64,000 nucleotides of DNA. It comes from Gp1-AA122 sp036378535. GTDB taxonomy: Bacteria; Acidobacteriota; Terriglobia; Terriglobales; Acidobacteriaceae. The notes under the pieces are model-generated. The model had not been told where the DNA came from. It ran no database searches and saw nothing but the letters and a program-made list of their open reading frames with translations. The stretch covers positions 186,001 through 250,000 of the forward strand of contig DASUWH010000072.1 in assembly GCA_036378535.1 (NCBI GenBank), written 5' to 3'. This document shows positions 23,715-32,844 of the stretch, piece after piece. The position numbers were made by a program, and so were the translations under genes. Positions within the stretch are counted from its first letter, which is position 1. The number at the start of each line of letters is the position of its first letter.

Positions 23715-24245
23715 GTGGCTACCCTCTTCACCATTGGACACTCCACCCGAACTCTGGCGGAACTGATCGAAGCGCTCCACGCTCATGGGATCAAAACGCT
23801 GGTGGACATCCGGGCCTTTCCAATGTCGCGGCGCTTGCCGCATTTCAATCGAGAGAACCTGGAACGGGAAATGCCAGCAGCAGGAATTCGTTACGTCTGG
23901 ATGAAGGCTCTTGGCGGTTATCGCAAGCAGACGCGCAAAGACTCGCCCCATACCGGTTTGCGGAATTCCAGCTTCCGCAATTACGCCGACTACATGCTGA
24001 CGGAAGAATTCAAGAGCGCGATTGCCGAACTGTTGAAGCTTGCCGAGCAAGCACCGACTGCCTATATGTGCGCCGAGAGAGTGTACTTCCACTGTCATCG
24101 CATGCTGGTGTCGGATTATTTGCTCGCGCACGGGCATGAGGTCAAGCATATTGACGCCGCCGGTCCGGTGCGGGCTCATCGACTCACGCCGGAAGCTCGC
24201 CTTGTCGGCGAAAATCTGATCTACAAAGTTGATCAGCTGTTCTGA
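23715..24245 (+). CDS. DUF488 family protein
   Basis: A 176-residue soluble protein of the DUF488 family. The signature IGHSTRTLAELIEAL is at 7-21, followed by LVDIRAFPMSRRLPHFN and a Cys/His segment MCAERVYFHCHRMLVSDYL (about 117-135). These Cys/His residues are conserved in the family and may bind nucleic acid or metal, but no activity is established. Start is GTG. It lies between selA and acpS with small gaps. Confidence 0.85.
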   Translation: MATLFTIGHSTRTLAELIEALHAHGIKTLVDIRAFPMSRRLPHFNRENLEREMPAAGIRYVWMKALGGYRKQTRKDSPHTGLRNSSFRNYADYMLTEEFKSAIAELLKLAEQAPTAYMCAERVYFHCHRMLVSDYLLAHGHEVKHIDAAGPVRAHRLTPEARLVGENLIYKVDQLF

Positions 24246-24283
24246 GTGGCCATGCGCTCCAGCGCTTGTGTTATTTTCTCAGC

Positions 24284-24661
24284 ATGATCGTGGGGACAGG
24301 TATCGATGTAGTCGAAGTTCCGCGGGTGGCCGCGGCGATTGACCGCTTCGGCGACCGCTTCCTGCAGCGCATCTTCACCCAGGGCGAAATTCGTTACTGT
24401 GAATCTAAAGCCAACCGCGTCGAGCGCTTTGCCGCCCGCTTTGCTGCCAAGGAAGCCGGTATGAAGGCGCTGGGCACAGGGTGGAATCACGGCGTCCGTT
24501 GGCGGGACATCGAAGTACAACGACAGCCGGGTGGACGTCCCACGATCGTTTTTCATGGCGTCGCCGCCCAATTCGCGCAGAAACTCGGCATGACTCATGC
24601 CGCTCTTTCACTCACGCATACCGCGGCCGAAGCTATCGCTCACGTTATCCTGGAGAGTTGA
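24284..24661 (+). CDS. acpS: Holo-[acyl-carrier-protein] synthase
   Basis: Transfers 4'-phosphopantetheine from CoA to the serine of acyl carrier protein, activating fatty acid synthesis. From the ATG at 24284 it is 125 residues, the normal AcpS length. The Mg2+-binding residues are Asp8 (MIVGTGIDVVEV) and the Glu of RFAAKEAGMKAL near 56. It is in line with selA and DUF488 upstream and the spermidine synthase-like gene 63 nt downstream. Confidence 0.94.
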   Translation: MIVGTGIDVVEVPRVAAAIDRFGDRFLQRIFTQGEIRYCESKANRVERFAARFAAKEAGMKALGTGWNHGVRWRDIEVQRQPGGRPTIVFHGVAAQFAQKLGMTHAALSLTHTAAEAIAHVILES

Positions 24662-24724
24662 TGGCGAGTTTTGCCGAATTCCGCCGCCGCTGTTAGCTTA
24701 GAAGCCGGGCGTGCACATTCCCCT

Positions 24725-27136
24725 ATGAGCCAAACCATTGTTGTGGCAGCCGAGACAACGGAAATCGTCCGACCCGGCGAGGGTACCTTACTGGCAGGTG
24801 TAGCCCTCAGTAGTTTTGCGGCGCTGCTGCTGGAGTTGGCGCTCACCCGCTTGTTTTCGGTCGTGCTTTTTTATCACTATGCCTTTCTGGCAATTTCTGT
24901 AGCCTTGCTGGGCCTGGGCGCAGGCGGCGTGTTCGCGCATGTGCAACGCGACCGGATACAGCGCTGGCCAATGCACCGGTTGGCTACGGTGATTTCGATT
25001 CTCTGGGGTTGCGCCGACCTCGTCGCCCTGGAAGTGATTTTACGTGTCCCGGTGGAGTTGCAACTGGATAGCAGTAACTTCCGGCGCTTAACTCTCCTCT
25101 ATCTCTCTGCGGCAATACCCTTTTTTCTGACGGGATTGCTGTTCTCAGCACTGTTTGCGCGGAATTCCAGCATCGTGTCACGTCTCTATGGCGCCGATCT
25201 CTGCGGAGGCGCGCTTGCTTGCCTGGCCACGGTTCCGCTCCTGAATTATCTCGGCGGGCCGAATACCGTCCTGCTTGCCGCCGTCGTAATGGCCATTGCG
25301 GCCGCCGTGTGGGCGCGCGAAACCCGCTGGCGGACGGCCGGAATTGTGCTAGCCATCGGAATCGGCCTGCTCATCGCAATCAACTCTTTCCACCCCCTGC
25401 TCGACATCGTTTATGCAAAGGGCAAGTACCGTGATCCGTCGTGGGTGGAGTATGCGCGTTGGAATGCGATCTCCCGCATTGAAGTTGACCGTCATTACGA
25501 CGGATCCAAGTGGATCGTGATTGATGCCGACGCCTCCACCGCCATCATGAATGCAGATCCGCAACACTGGAACGAAACGGCCTGGGCCGCGACTCTGCTG
25601 AACTCGGCGCCCGCGCTCAGTAACGTGCTGCGGCCGCATGGCGCGTTCGCCATCATTGGCCCAGGTGGAGGTGTGGACGTGTTGCGCGCCATCGCCGCCG
25701 GCAGTCCCAAGGTGACGGGCATTGAGATCAATCCCATCATCGTCAACAACATTATGCGGGGCCGCTACGCCGAGTACGCCAATCACCTATACGATCTTCC
25801 TCAAGTGGATATGCACGTCAGCGATGGGCGTTCGTTCATCCGCAACTCGCAGGATCGCTACGATGTGATTCAGATGACGCTGGTGGACACCTGGGCTTCG
25901 ACGGCAGCCGGGGCCTTCGCGCTGAGCGAAAACAATTTGTACACCGTAGAAGCTTTCAAGGAATATTTTCAGCATTTGAAACCGGACGGCATGATCGCCA
26001 TCACCCGCTGGGAATTCAAAGAACCACGCGAGGCCCTGAGAGTGGTGGCAGTCGCGATGGAGGCTCTGCACCAGCTGGGCGCTTCCAATCCCGCCCGTCA
26101 TTTCATCCTGGTCTCCGACGGCGACATCAACGAAGATGGCAGGCCGGTGCTGGTGCTCGGCAAACGTTCGGAATTCACGGCCGAGGAAGAAGCGATTGCC
26201 CGCCAGCACGTGGAGAATCATTCGAACCTCGTCCTGCAATACCTGCCCAGCGCGCCCGGCTCGAACGCCTTTTCGCAATTGATAGCCAGCAACGATCCCG
26301 TCGGATTCGCCCGCCAGTACAAGTTCAACGTGGCTCCGGTTACCGATGACGCGCCCTTCTTCTTCTTCACCCTGAAACTTGGCCAGATGCTGGATCAGGA
26401 GTTCGACGAAGGCATGGACTGGAAGGTGAATTTAGGGGTGGTTGTTCTGGGCATGGTGCTGCTCTTGTCAGTGGTTGCGGTACTGGCTTTTATGATTGTT
26501 CCCCTGCTGCTGGGAACGCGCGGCCAGCCCGCGCGCGCCTTGCCGCTTCTCTACTTCATTGCCATTGGACTGGGCTATATCCTCGTCGAGATCGCTTTCA
26601 TCCAGCGGTTCGTTCTGTTTCTGGGCCATCCCACCTATGCCCTGACCGTGGTTGTGTTTCTCATGCTGCTGTCCAGCGGAATCGGCAGCCTGACCTCGCG
26701 CCGATGGCTGGGCAGCACTGTGTTGGGACGCGTACCACTGCTTGCCGTTTCCGCGGCAATCCTGGCGTACATATACCTGCTTCCAGCGATTCTGCCGGCC
26801 TTGATCGGGCTGCCTTTTACGGCCAAGCTGCTGGTAAGCGCCATTCTGCTGATCCCGCCGGGATTTGCTATGGGAATGCCCTTCCCCACCGGTCTGCGAG
26901 TTCTCGCCGGGGCACCATCGGGGGGACTTCCCGCGGTTGAGCAGAGCAGGGAGAATTCCATTGAGTGGGCGTGGGCGATGAACGCCGCGGCCAGCGTCCT
27001 GGGATCGGTCCTGGCGATTGCGATCGGCATCCGCTTTGGCCTGAAAATGACCTTGCTGTGCGGGGCGGTGGCCTATGCACTCGCAGCCGTGTTGTTCGCG
27101 CTCCTGGGGCCACGAACCGACTCGCACCTAATTTAG
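24725..27136 (+). CDS. Membrane-bound spermidine synthase-like protein
   Basis: A fusion of about 803 residues. The N-terminal ~220 residues are membrane helices (EGTLLAGVALSSFAALLLEL and following). The central part (about 240-480) is a Rossmann spermidine synthase-like domain with FAIIGPGGGVDVLRAI, VTGIEINPIIV (acidic cofactor residue) and RYDVIQMTLVDTW. A second set of helices ends the protein (about 560-800). Soluble spermidine synthases have an Asp pair for propylamine transfer; I cannot confirm it here, so the reaction is open. ATG 24725 is preferred to an upstream start at 24671. Confidence 0.82.
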   Translation: MSQTIVVAAETTEIVRPGEGTLLAGVALSSFAALLLELALTRLFSVVLFYHYAFLAISVALLGLGAGGVFAHVQRDRIQRWPMHRLATVISILWGCADLVALEVILRVPVELQLDSSNFRRLTLLYLSAAIPFFLTGLLFSALFARNSSIVSRLYGADLCGGALACLATVPLLNYLGGPNTVLLAAVVMAIAAAVWARETRWRTAGIVLAIGIGLLIAINSFHPLLDIVYAKGKYRDPSWVEYARWNAISRIEVDRHYDGSKWIVIDADASTAIMNADPQHWNETAWAATLLNSAPALSNVLRPHGAFAIIGPGGGVDVLRAIAAGSPKVTGIEINPIIVNNIMRGRYAEYANHLYDLPQVDMHVSDGRSFIRNSQDRYDVIQMTLVDTWASTAAGAFALSENNLYTVEAFKEYFQHLKPDGMIAITRWEFKEPREALRVVAVAMEALHQLGASNPARHFILVSDGDINEDGRPVLVLGKRSEFTAEEEAIARQHVENHSNLVLQYLPSAPGSNAFSQLIASNDPVGFARQYKFNVAPVTDDAPFFFFTLKLGQMLDQEFDEGMDWKVNLGVVVLGMVLLLSVVAVLAFMIVPLLLGTRGQPARALPLLYFIAIGLGYILVEIAFIQRFVLFLGHPTYALTVVVFLMLLSSGIGSLTSRRWLGSTVLGRVPLLAVSAAILAYIYLLPAILPALIGLPFTAKLLVSAILLIPPGFAMGMPFPTGLRVLAGAPSGGLPAVEQSRENSIEWAWAMNAAASVLGSVLAIAIGIRFGLKMTLLCGAVAYALAAVLFALLGPRTDSHLI

Positions 27137-27193
27137 CTTTGATATCATGCGAACAAGTCCGCTGCTCCCACGCCACGCGGGGAGAGGAGCGCG

Positions 27194-28288
27194 TTGTGGT
27201 CGGCGGGAGGCCGGGTGCCTAGCCAGAAGCAGTTGCGATGGTCGGAGCTGAAGGTCGGCATCACTGTGATCGTCGCCCTGGTGGCCTTCGCCATTTTGAT
27301 CTTCATGATCGGCGGCGCCGGCGGCCTGTTCACCCGCAAAATTATTCTGTACTCCTACTTTGACAATGCTAGCGGATTGCGCGTGGGAGCACCCGTACGC
27401 CTCCAGGGAGTCGATATCGGTAATTTGGTTGGCATTCGCGTCGTTAGCAACAAGCCGCTTACACCCGTTGAAGTCAAGATGAAGGTGAGTACGCGTTATC
27501 TGAACAGCTTGCGCGCCGACGCCGTTACTTCGCTGGAAACGGCTGGAGTGTTGGGAGAAACCTTCGTAGAAATCGACGGTGCGCAAGCGCACGGACCTCC
27601 GGTGCAGGACGGTGCCGTGCTGGCCACCCGCGAGCATCCCGATTTCCAGGACGTGGTTCGGGCGAGTCAAAGCACGCTGCAAAACATGGATGCGCTGCTG
27701 AAACGTCTCGACCGGATCGTTGCATTCGTGGAGAGTGGTCAAGGATCGATTGGCAAACTGATTTACGATCCAACCCTCTATACCCGGTTGAACTCCACTC
27801 TCAATGAATTCCAAACGGTAGTGTCCGAAGTCAGCCAGGGCAAAGGAAGCATCGGTAAGCTGGTGGCCAGCGATGAGCTTTACAACAAAGCGAACGCCAG
27901 CGTTGATCAGCTGAATAAGATTTTGGACGAGATTCAGCAGGGCAAAGGCTCCGTCGGCAAGTTCCTGAAAGATCCCACGCTTTACGACAATGCCAACCAG
28001 ACCGTCGCCAATGTCCGCAAGTTCACCGAAGATGTGAGCAGCGGAAAAGGCGCGCTCGGCAAGTTGACCAACGACCAGGAGTTCGCCGCCAAGCTGCAGA
28101 GCACGATGGACCGGATCGCCGCGATCACCGCGGACCTGCAGGCTGGGCAGGGCAGTGCGGGAATGCTGCTGAAGAATCCTTCCCTGTATCAGAACACGGA
28201 TCAGATGCTCATCGAAACCCGGGCGCTGGTCAAAGCCATCCGGGAAAATCCCAAACGCTATTTGACCTTCCGCGTGAAAGTTTTTTGA
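27194..28288 (+). CDS. MlaD/MCE-domain lipid-transport protein with 34-residue repeats
   Basis: A 364-residue protein anchored by one helix (about 21-41) with a periplasmic MCE domain (about 48-130, ASGLRVGAPVRLQGVDIG), as in MlaD proteins that carry lipids between the membranes. After it come five repeats starting G-x-G-S/A-x-G at residues 182, 216, 250, 284 and 318, an exact 34-residue period (102 bp). Their consensus is GKGSIGKLxxDPxLYxxxN, followed by a helix. In other MCE proteins the C-terminal helices form a tube, so these may extend it (inference). Start is TTG with GAGAGGAG upstream; a GTG at 27215 is possible. No MlaE/MlaF partners are adjacent. Confidence 0.85.
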   Translation: MWSAGGRVPSQKQLRWSELKVGITVIVALVAFAILIFMIGGAGGLFTRKIILYSYFDNASGLRVGAPVRLQGVDIGNLVGIRVVSNKPLTPVEVKMKVSTRYLNSLRADAVTSLETAGVLGETFVEIDGAQAHGPPVQDGAVLATREHPDFQDVVRASQSTLQNMDALLKRLDRIVAFVESGQGSIGKLIYDPTLYTRLNSTLNEFQTVVSEVSQGKGSIGKLVASDELYNKANASVDQLNKILDEIQQGKGSVGKFLKDPTLYDNANQTVANVRKFTEDVSSGKGALGKLTNDQEFAAKLQSTMDRIAAITADLQAGQGSAGMLLKNPSLYQNTDQMLIETRALVKAIRENPKRYLTFRVKVF

Positions 28289-28320
28289 TTGCAGTCGGGA
28301 ACTGGTTTGATGTGCGGCTT

Positions 28321-29229
28321 TTAGCGGGCTACGGTTGCATCCGCCTGCTCGTGAGCGTGATAGCTGGAACGGACCAGGGGCCCGGATTCCACGTGGCGGA
28401 ATCCGAAGCGCAAGGCTTCTTCTTTCAAAATCCCGAATTCTTCTGGCGTGTAAAAGCGCGCGATTGGCAGATGATCGCGCGATGGTCGTAAATACTGGCC
28501 GACCGTGAGAATGTCGACGCCACGTTCACCCAGATCCCGGAACACTTCGACCAATTCATCCATGCTTTCGCCCAGGCCAACCATGACTCCACTTTTGGTG
28601 ACCATGGCGGGGGAGAACTCCTTGGCTTTTTCAAGCAGATCTAGGGTGCGCCGATAACGCGCTCCGGAGCGCACGGCACGGTAAAGGCGAGGGACGGTCT
28701 CGGTGTTGTGGTTGAGAACATCAGGCTGGGCATTAAGTACAACGCGCAGCGGCTCGTCGAGTCCCTGGAAATCAGGAATCAGAACCTCGATCCGGCAAGC
28801 AGGGGCCAGCTCGCGAACCAGGCGGATGGTTTCGGCGAAGATGCGGGCGCCTCCGACATTATCGTCATCGCGGTTCACACTGGTGATTACCGCATGTTTC
28901 ACCCTGAGCGTCGCCACCGCCTCGGCCACACGGCGCGGTTCTTCATAGTCGATGGGCCCAGGCTTTCCTTTGGGAACCGCGCAGAAGCCACAACGGCGCG
29001 TGCAGATGTCTCCCAGGAGCATGAAGGTAGCGGTGCCGTGGTTCCAGCATTCGCCAATGTTGGGGCACTGCGCCGATTCGCAGACCGTGTGCAAACCCAG
29101 GCCGCGGGCCAACTTCTTGAGGTGATGAAAATTATCGCCCATGGGCGCGCGCGCCTTCAGCCAAGCCGGTTTGGGCTGCGGCAGCCTGGGGCCGAGTTCG
29201 ATCTGGATCAGTTGGGACGCACCCGCCAT
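28321..29229 (-). CDS. lipA: Lipoyl synthase
   Basis: A radical SAM enzyme that inserts two sulfurs into the octanoyl group of lipoyl domains of 2-oxoacid dehydrogenases. The 302 residues carry both cluster motifs: C50-x4-C55-x5-C61 (auxiliary cluster) and C76-x3-C80-x2-C83 (radical SAM cluster). The C-terminal RSSYHAHEQ segment has the conserved Arg-Ser-Ser-Tyr that ligates the auxiliary cluster. It is convergent with the MCE gene. lipB is not in the window. Confidence 0.96.
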   Translation of the reverse strand: MAGASQLIQIELGPRLPQPKPAWLKARAPMGDNFHHLKKLARGLGLHTVCESAQCPNIGECWNHGTATFMLLGDICTRRCGFCAVPKGKPGPIDYEEPRRVAEAVATLRVKHAVITSVNRDDDNVGGARIFAETIRLVRELAPACRIEVLIPDFQGLDEPLRVVLNAQPDVLNHNTETVPRLYRAVRSGARYRRTLDLLEKAKEFSPAMVTKSGVMVGLGESMDELVEVFRDLGERGVDILTVGQYLRPSRDHLPIARFYTPEEFGILKEEALRFGFRHVESGPLVRSSYHAHEQADATVAR

Positions 29230-29340
29230 CTATCTTTTGATTCTACAGGCAGACCGGCAGATTCGCGAGGCAGGTCAGCTGAAGTGGCTGCCACGAACTG
29301 CCGGTCTTTCTCGGGCTACGTGCCCGTCAGCAATGGCCCG

Positions 29341-30363
29341 TCATTTCTCAGGAGCAACTACGACCAGGTGAAAAGTTCCTGGTTTCGGTTTGGGACGGCC
29401 GTGGGGATTATCCGGAGTCGGCTTCGGAGCGGGTCCGAACTCAGCGCAGGATAAATAGATTTTGTGAGTTTGCGGATCCAGCGCCATGGTTCGCGCCCGC
29501 TTTTCGGTCTTGGCGTTTTGGACGACCGTATATTTGTCGGGGCTCTCCTGTTTGACCACCGTCAGCGTGCCGTCGGAATTGGAAGAGAAGATTAGCTTCT
29601 TATCTGCGTCGTAAGCGGTGGCATCGGGATCCTCTCCAATCGCGACTTTCGCCACCTGCTTGCCGCTATCGGCATCGGTTACCACCATCGTTTTATTCGA
29701 GCACACGGAGAACAGGCGTCGACCTTCGGCATCCATGGACAGCCCAGACGGCTCCTCGCAGGGCGCAAGCGACCACTCGTTCTGTACCTTCGTCCCATCA
29801 GGGTCGAGCCGCACCAGCGAGTTCTTAGTCTCGATATTCACGTAGACATTACCTTTGCCGTCGGTGGCGGGAAATTCAGGCTTTCCGCTGAGCGCGATAG
29901 TGGCGATCACTTTTTCCCCCTCAGCGTCAATGACAGTGGCATTGTTGCTACGGCCGTTGAAAGCAAATACACGTTTCTTCGTAGGTTCGTAAAGAACGCC
30001 GTCGGGATTCTCGCCGGCTTTTATTTTTTGCCTGACCGAGTTTGACTTGAGATCGAATACCACGACGACATTATCCCCTCCGTCGGTGATGAAGCCCTTA
30101 TTGAGATCATCGGCCAGCGCGATGCCATGAATGTGCTTCATGCCGCCGATGCTGCCCACCTGCTTGCCCGAGTCCAGATTGACGACTTGCACTTCGGTTC
30201 CATGAGAAACATAAAGCTGACGATTGGAGGCGTCGGCAATCAGATAATCCCAGCCCTCGTCGCCGGAGAGCGGAATTGGGCTAGTGGCAGCGTACTGCTG
30301 AGCGCTTAGAGCAGCTGCGGTTCCAAGAACGAGAAGAACTGCCGCAAAAATGCGAAGACGCAT
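29341..30363 (-). CDS. Exported YncE-like beta-propeller protein
   Basis: A 340-residue secreted protein from the ATG at 30363, which has GGGAGG 7 nt upstream and opens a signal peptide (MRLRIFAAVLLVLGTAAALS). The remainder is a seven-bladed propeller of the YVTN/YncE kind, with repeated units such as NRQLYVSHGTEVQVVNLDSG, KKRVFAFNGRSNNATVIDAE and KKLIFSSNSDGTLTVVKQ. No catalytic residues are evident; binding of a ligand or surface polymer is plausible but unproven. Confidence 0.8.
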   Translation of the reverse strand: MRLRIFAAVLLVLGTAAALSAQQYAATSPIPLSGDEGWDYLIADASNRQLYVSHGTEVQVVNLDSGKQVGSIGGMKHIHGIALADDLNKGFITDGGDNVVVVFDLKSNSVRQKIKAGENPDGVLYEPTKKRVFAFNGRSNNATVIDAEGEKVIATIALSGKPEFPATDGKGNVYVNIETKNSLVRLDPDGTKVQNEWSLAPCEEPSGLSMDAEGRRLFSVCSNKTMVVTDADSGKQVAKVAIGEDPDATAYDADKKLIFSSNSDGTLTVVKQESPDKYTVVQNAKTEKRARTMALDPQTHKIYLSCAEFGPAPKPTPDNPHGRPKPKPGTFHLVVVAPEK

Positions 30364-30497
30364 CGGAAAGCCTCCCGGTTTAATTTTGCAAATCTCAACC
30401 AGACACAACGGATTTAGCTCTGCGATTCTCAAGAATACTTCCTTAAACGAGCCTTAAGGGCGAGAGACCTGGCGCGGATGGTGCCGAATGAATGTGC

Positions 30498-30530
30498 AAA
30501 AAAAATGGGTTCGCAGAGGTGCGAACCCAT
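30498..30530 (-). terminator. Rho-independent terminator
   Basis: ATGGGTTCGCA (30505-30515) and TGCGAACCCAT (30520-30530) form a perfect 11-bp stem with a 4-nt loop. On the minus strand it is followed by seven or eight T. It lies about 20 nt past the stop of the DUF5818-type secreted protein. Confidence 0.92.
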
Positions 30531-30551
30531 TGATCAGCAGATTTTCTCCGT

Positions 30552-31844
30552 TCACTGCTGAGGGGGAGGTGTAGCCGTGGTGCCAGGAGTAGTAGTGGGC
30601 GGCACTGCTCCGGGATTGCCACCCGGTCCCGGATTGCTACCGATGCCGGTGTTGCTGCCGCTCGGAGGCGTGGTAGTGCTAGGCGAGGTGGTCGTCCCCG
30701 GCGTGGTGGTTGTGGTTCCCGGAGTCGTTTCCGGTGAAGTTGTTGTACCGGGGCTGGTCGTAGTCGTACCCGGATTGGTGGTCGTGGTTCCCGGCGTAGT
30801 GGTGGTCGTTCCCGGATTTTCCGGAGTAGTCGTGCCAGTACCGGTCTGCCCCGAGGTTCCGGTAGTCCCCGTTTGACCCGTCGTAGCGGAACCGGTGGTG
30901 CCCGATTGCGTAGTAGTACCCATCGAGCCGGTTTGGCCCGTGGTGCCGGTCGTGCCGGCGGTGCTGCTGGATGTGCCAGCCTGGCCTGCCGCGCCGGTTG
31001 AAGCCGATCCTGTGCCCGCGCCAGCGGCTTGCGTCATCATGTTAGCGGCGAGCAAACCTTCCGTGGCAAATGGCTTATGCAGCGAGGAGGTCGGCGATGG
31101 GGCTGCTCCTTGCTTGCAATGATCGGCAACCTGGGTGACGCTGGTGACCTGGAATACCTGGCCCGCACCCGCGCTGCTGTTCGTGCCTGCCATTCCGCTG
31201 TTGGCCGAACCCGATACGCCCGCTTGGCCTACGCTGCCGGTTCCTGTGCCTGTGCTGGCGCTAGCGCTGGCGTTCGTTCCCGGCTGCGCGCTCGGATTGG
31301 CTCCGGAGGAACTCATGGCCGAACTTCCGCCCGGCTGGCCGGTAACCTGGATTTCCTGGCCAATATGGGTGCGCAATTGGTCGAAATTGCCAGTGAGCGT
31401 ATAAACCGTGCCGTTGGTTGCGGTGAGCGTGTAATTCGCGCTTGCCGCCGAACCGCTAAGGCACCCGGTAACCGAGTTGCCGCTAGCGCTGCCTGCGGAA
31501 GAGTTCATACCGGCCTGCCCGTTGGTTGAACCCATTCCTGCACCGGAAGAAGGATTGGCGGTCTGCCCGGACGATCCGTAGGAGCCTTGCGCGCCCGTGC
31601 TGTTCTGAGTCCCAGCCTGCGAACCTGCGGTAGAGCCCGCCTGCGGGTTGCCGGTGGTCGTAGTGGTCTGAGTCGTGGTGGTGGATGTCTGCGAGTTGCC
31701 GCTGCTTTGGGAACTGGTAGCTGGCGTGGTGGCGGTCTGCCCTGTGCTGCCCATCGAATCTGTGCTGCTGGGTGATGTGCTCTGGGCAACAACCCAGGTC
31801 CCGCACAGCAGGAGGACAGACAACAACGTTGTCCGTGCTGTCAT
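30552..31844 (-). CDS. Low-complexity secreted protein with split DUF5818-like domain
   Basis: A 430-residue exported protein, about half Gly, Ser and Thr. Signal peptide MTARTTLLSVLLLCGTWVVA at 1-20. A small folded part emerges in the middle: NSVTGCLSGSAASANYTLTA, VYTLTGNFDQLRTHIGQEIQ, then after a Ser/Gly-rich stretch of about 55 residues VFQVTSVTQVADHC. This matches the Cys-Leu...tGxLxxHxGxxVxVtG pattern of DUF5818, an acidobacterial domain. The C-terminal ~150 residues are Thr/Pro/Gly repeats of the type PGTTTTT. It ends PPPQQ, like the 11092 protein (PPQQ). Function unknown. Confidence 0.75.
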   Translation of the reverse strand: MTARTTLLSVLLLCGTWVVAQSTSPSSTDSMGSTGQTATTPATSSQSSGNSQTSTTTTQTTTTTGNPQAGSTAGSQAGTQNSTGAQGSYGSSGQTANPSSGAGMGSTNGQAGMNSSAGSASGNSVTGCLSGSAASANYTLTATNGTVYTLTGNFDQLRTHIGQEIQVTGQPGGSSAMSSSGANPSAQPGTNASASASTGTGTGSVGQAGVSGSANSGMAGTNSSAGAGQVFQVTSVTQVADHCKQGAAPSPTSSLHKPFATEGLLAANMMTQAAGAGTGSASTGAAGQAGTSSSTAGTTGTTGQTGSMGTTTQSGTTGSATTGQTGTTGTSGQTGTGTTTPENPGTTTTTPGTTTTNPGTTTTSPGTTTSPETTPGTTTTTPGTTTSPSTTTPPSGSNTGIGSNPGPGGNPGAVPPTTTPGTTATPPPQQ

Positions 31845-32001
31845 ATGTGGTGCCTCCGCGGATTGCGAAATTTAAATCGAAGTGACGCTTCAGTGTCCGC
31901 CTTCTGCCTCAAAGGGTGTATCAGTTGGAGTCCTTAAAACACTCCGGGTTATCGCGTAGCTGCCAAGTTACTGAGGGGAACGTGTTTGGCAGCGAACAGA
32001 G

Positions 32002-32844
32002 ATGCTGTCCTGGTTGAGCTACGATGGTCGGGTGCAAAGAACATCTCGCAATGTAGGGCTGGCTCGGGCCTTATCTAAGCTGGGCTACTGCTCGCGATCG
32101 CAAGCGGCAGAGTTGATCCGCGCCGGACGCGTGACTCTGAATCGAAAACCGCAACGCGATCCAGAGTGTCCCGTGAAGTTGGAGAAAGACCGGATCGCAG
32201 TCGACGGGCAGCCGGTCGCGGCGGGCAAGAAGGTGTACCTCGCGCTCAATAAACCGAGGGGCGCGGTGACCACCGCCTCTGATGAAGGAGGACGCCAGAC
32301 GGTGTACGACTTCGTGGAGAAAGGATTACCGTGGGTTGCTCCGGTTGGTCGACTGGATATGGCCAGCGAAGGATTGCTGCTGCTGACCAACGATTCCGAA
32401 TGGGCGGCGCGAATTCTGGATCCGCGAACTCATCTCGACAAGATTTATCACGTGCGGGTGAATTCCCCTGCCGGCGACGACCTGCTCAGGTCTCTGGAAA
32501 AGGGCGTGGAGAATAATGGCGAGCTGCTGCGAGCCAAGAGCGCCAAAGTGATTCGCGGCGGCGAACGCCGGGCCTGGTTGGAGATTGTGCTGGACGAGGG
32601 CAGAAATCGGCATATTCGCCGCATGTTTGAACAGCTCGGGATTGAGGTGATACGCCTGCTACGGATGGCTATAGGACCCCTCCAGTTGGGCGAATTGGCG
32701 AAGGGAAGCACCCGGCCTCTGACTAAAGCGGAAAAGAAAGCACTGGACGAGGCGATGTCGAGATCAGGAACAGCGCGAAAGGAAATTTCTTCGGCACGGA
32801 AGAGGAAGTCCCGGCCGGGAGCAGTCAGCGAATCGACTCGATAG
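32002..32844 (+). CDS. RsuA/RluB-type pseudouridine synthase
   Basis: A 280-residue enzyme that isomerises a uridine in rRNA. An N-terminal S4 RNA-binding domain (about 17-65, ARALSKLGYCSRSQAAELI) precedes the catalytic domain with the active-site Asp in GRLDMASEGLLLLTND (about 117-132) and the conserved YLALNKPRG. The C-terminal EGRNRHIRRMFEQLG is typical of RluB/RluE/RluF/RsuA. The basic tail (about 250-280) is rich in Lys, Arg and Ser. The exact rRNA target cannot be read from sequence. Its last 20 nt overlap the convergent lipoprotein gene. Confidence 0.88.
   Translation: MLSWLSYDGRVQRTSRNVGLARALSKLGYCSRSQAAELIRAGRVTLNRKPQRDPECPVKLEKDRIAVDGQPVAAGKKVYLALNKPRGAVTTASDEGGRQTVYDFVEKGLPWVAPVGRLDMASEGLLLLTNDSEWAARILDPRTHLDKIYHVRVNSPAGDDLLRSLEKGVENNGELLRAKSAKVIRGGERRAWLEIVLDEGRNRHIRRMFEQLGIEVIRLLRMAIGPLQLGELAKGSTRPLTKAEKKALDEAMSRSGTARKEISSARKRKSRPGAVSESTR

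Noticed and set aside
30577..31404. Plus-strand Val/Pro-rich ORFs opposite the DUF5818-type protein
   Set aside because: They are antisense products of Thr/Gly-rich codons.
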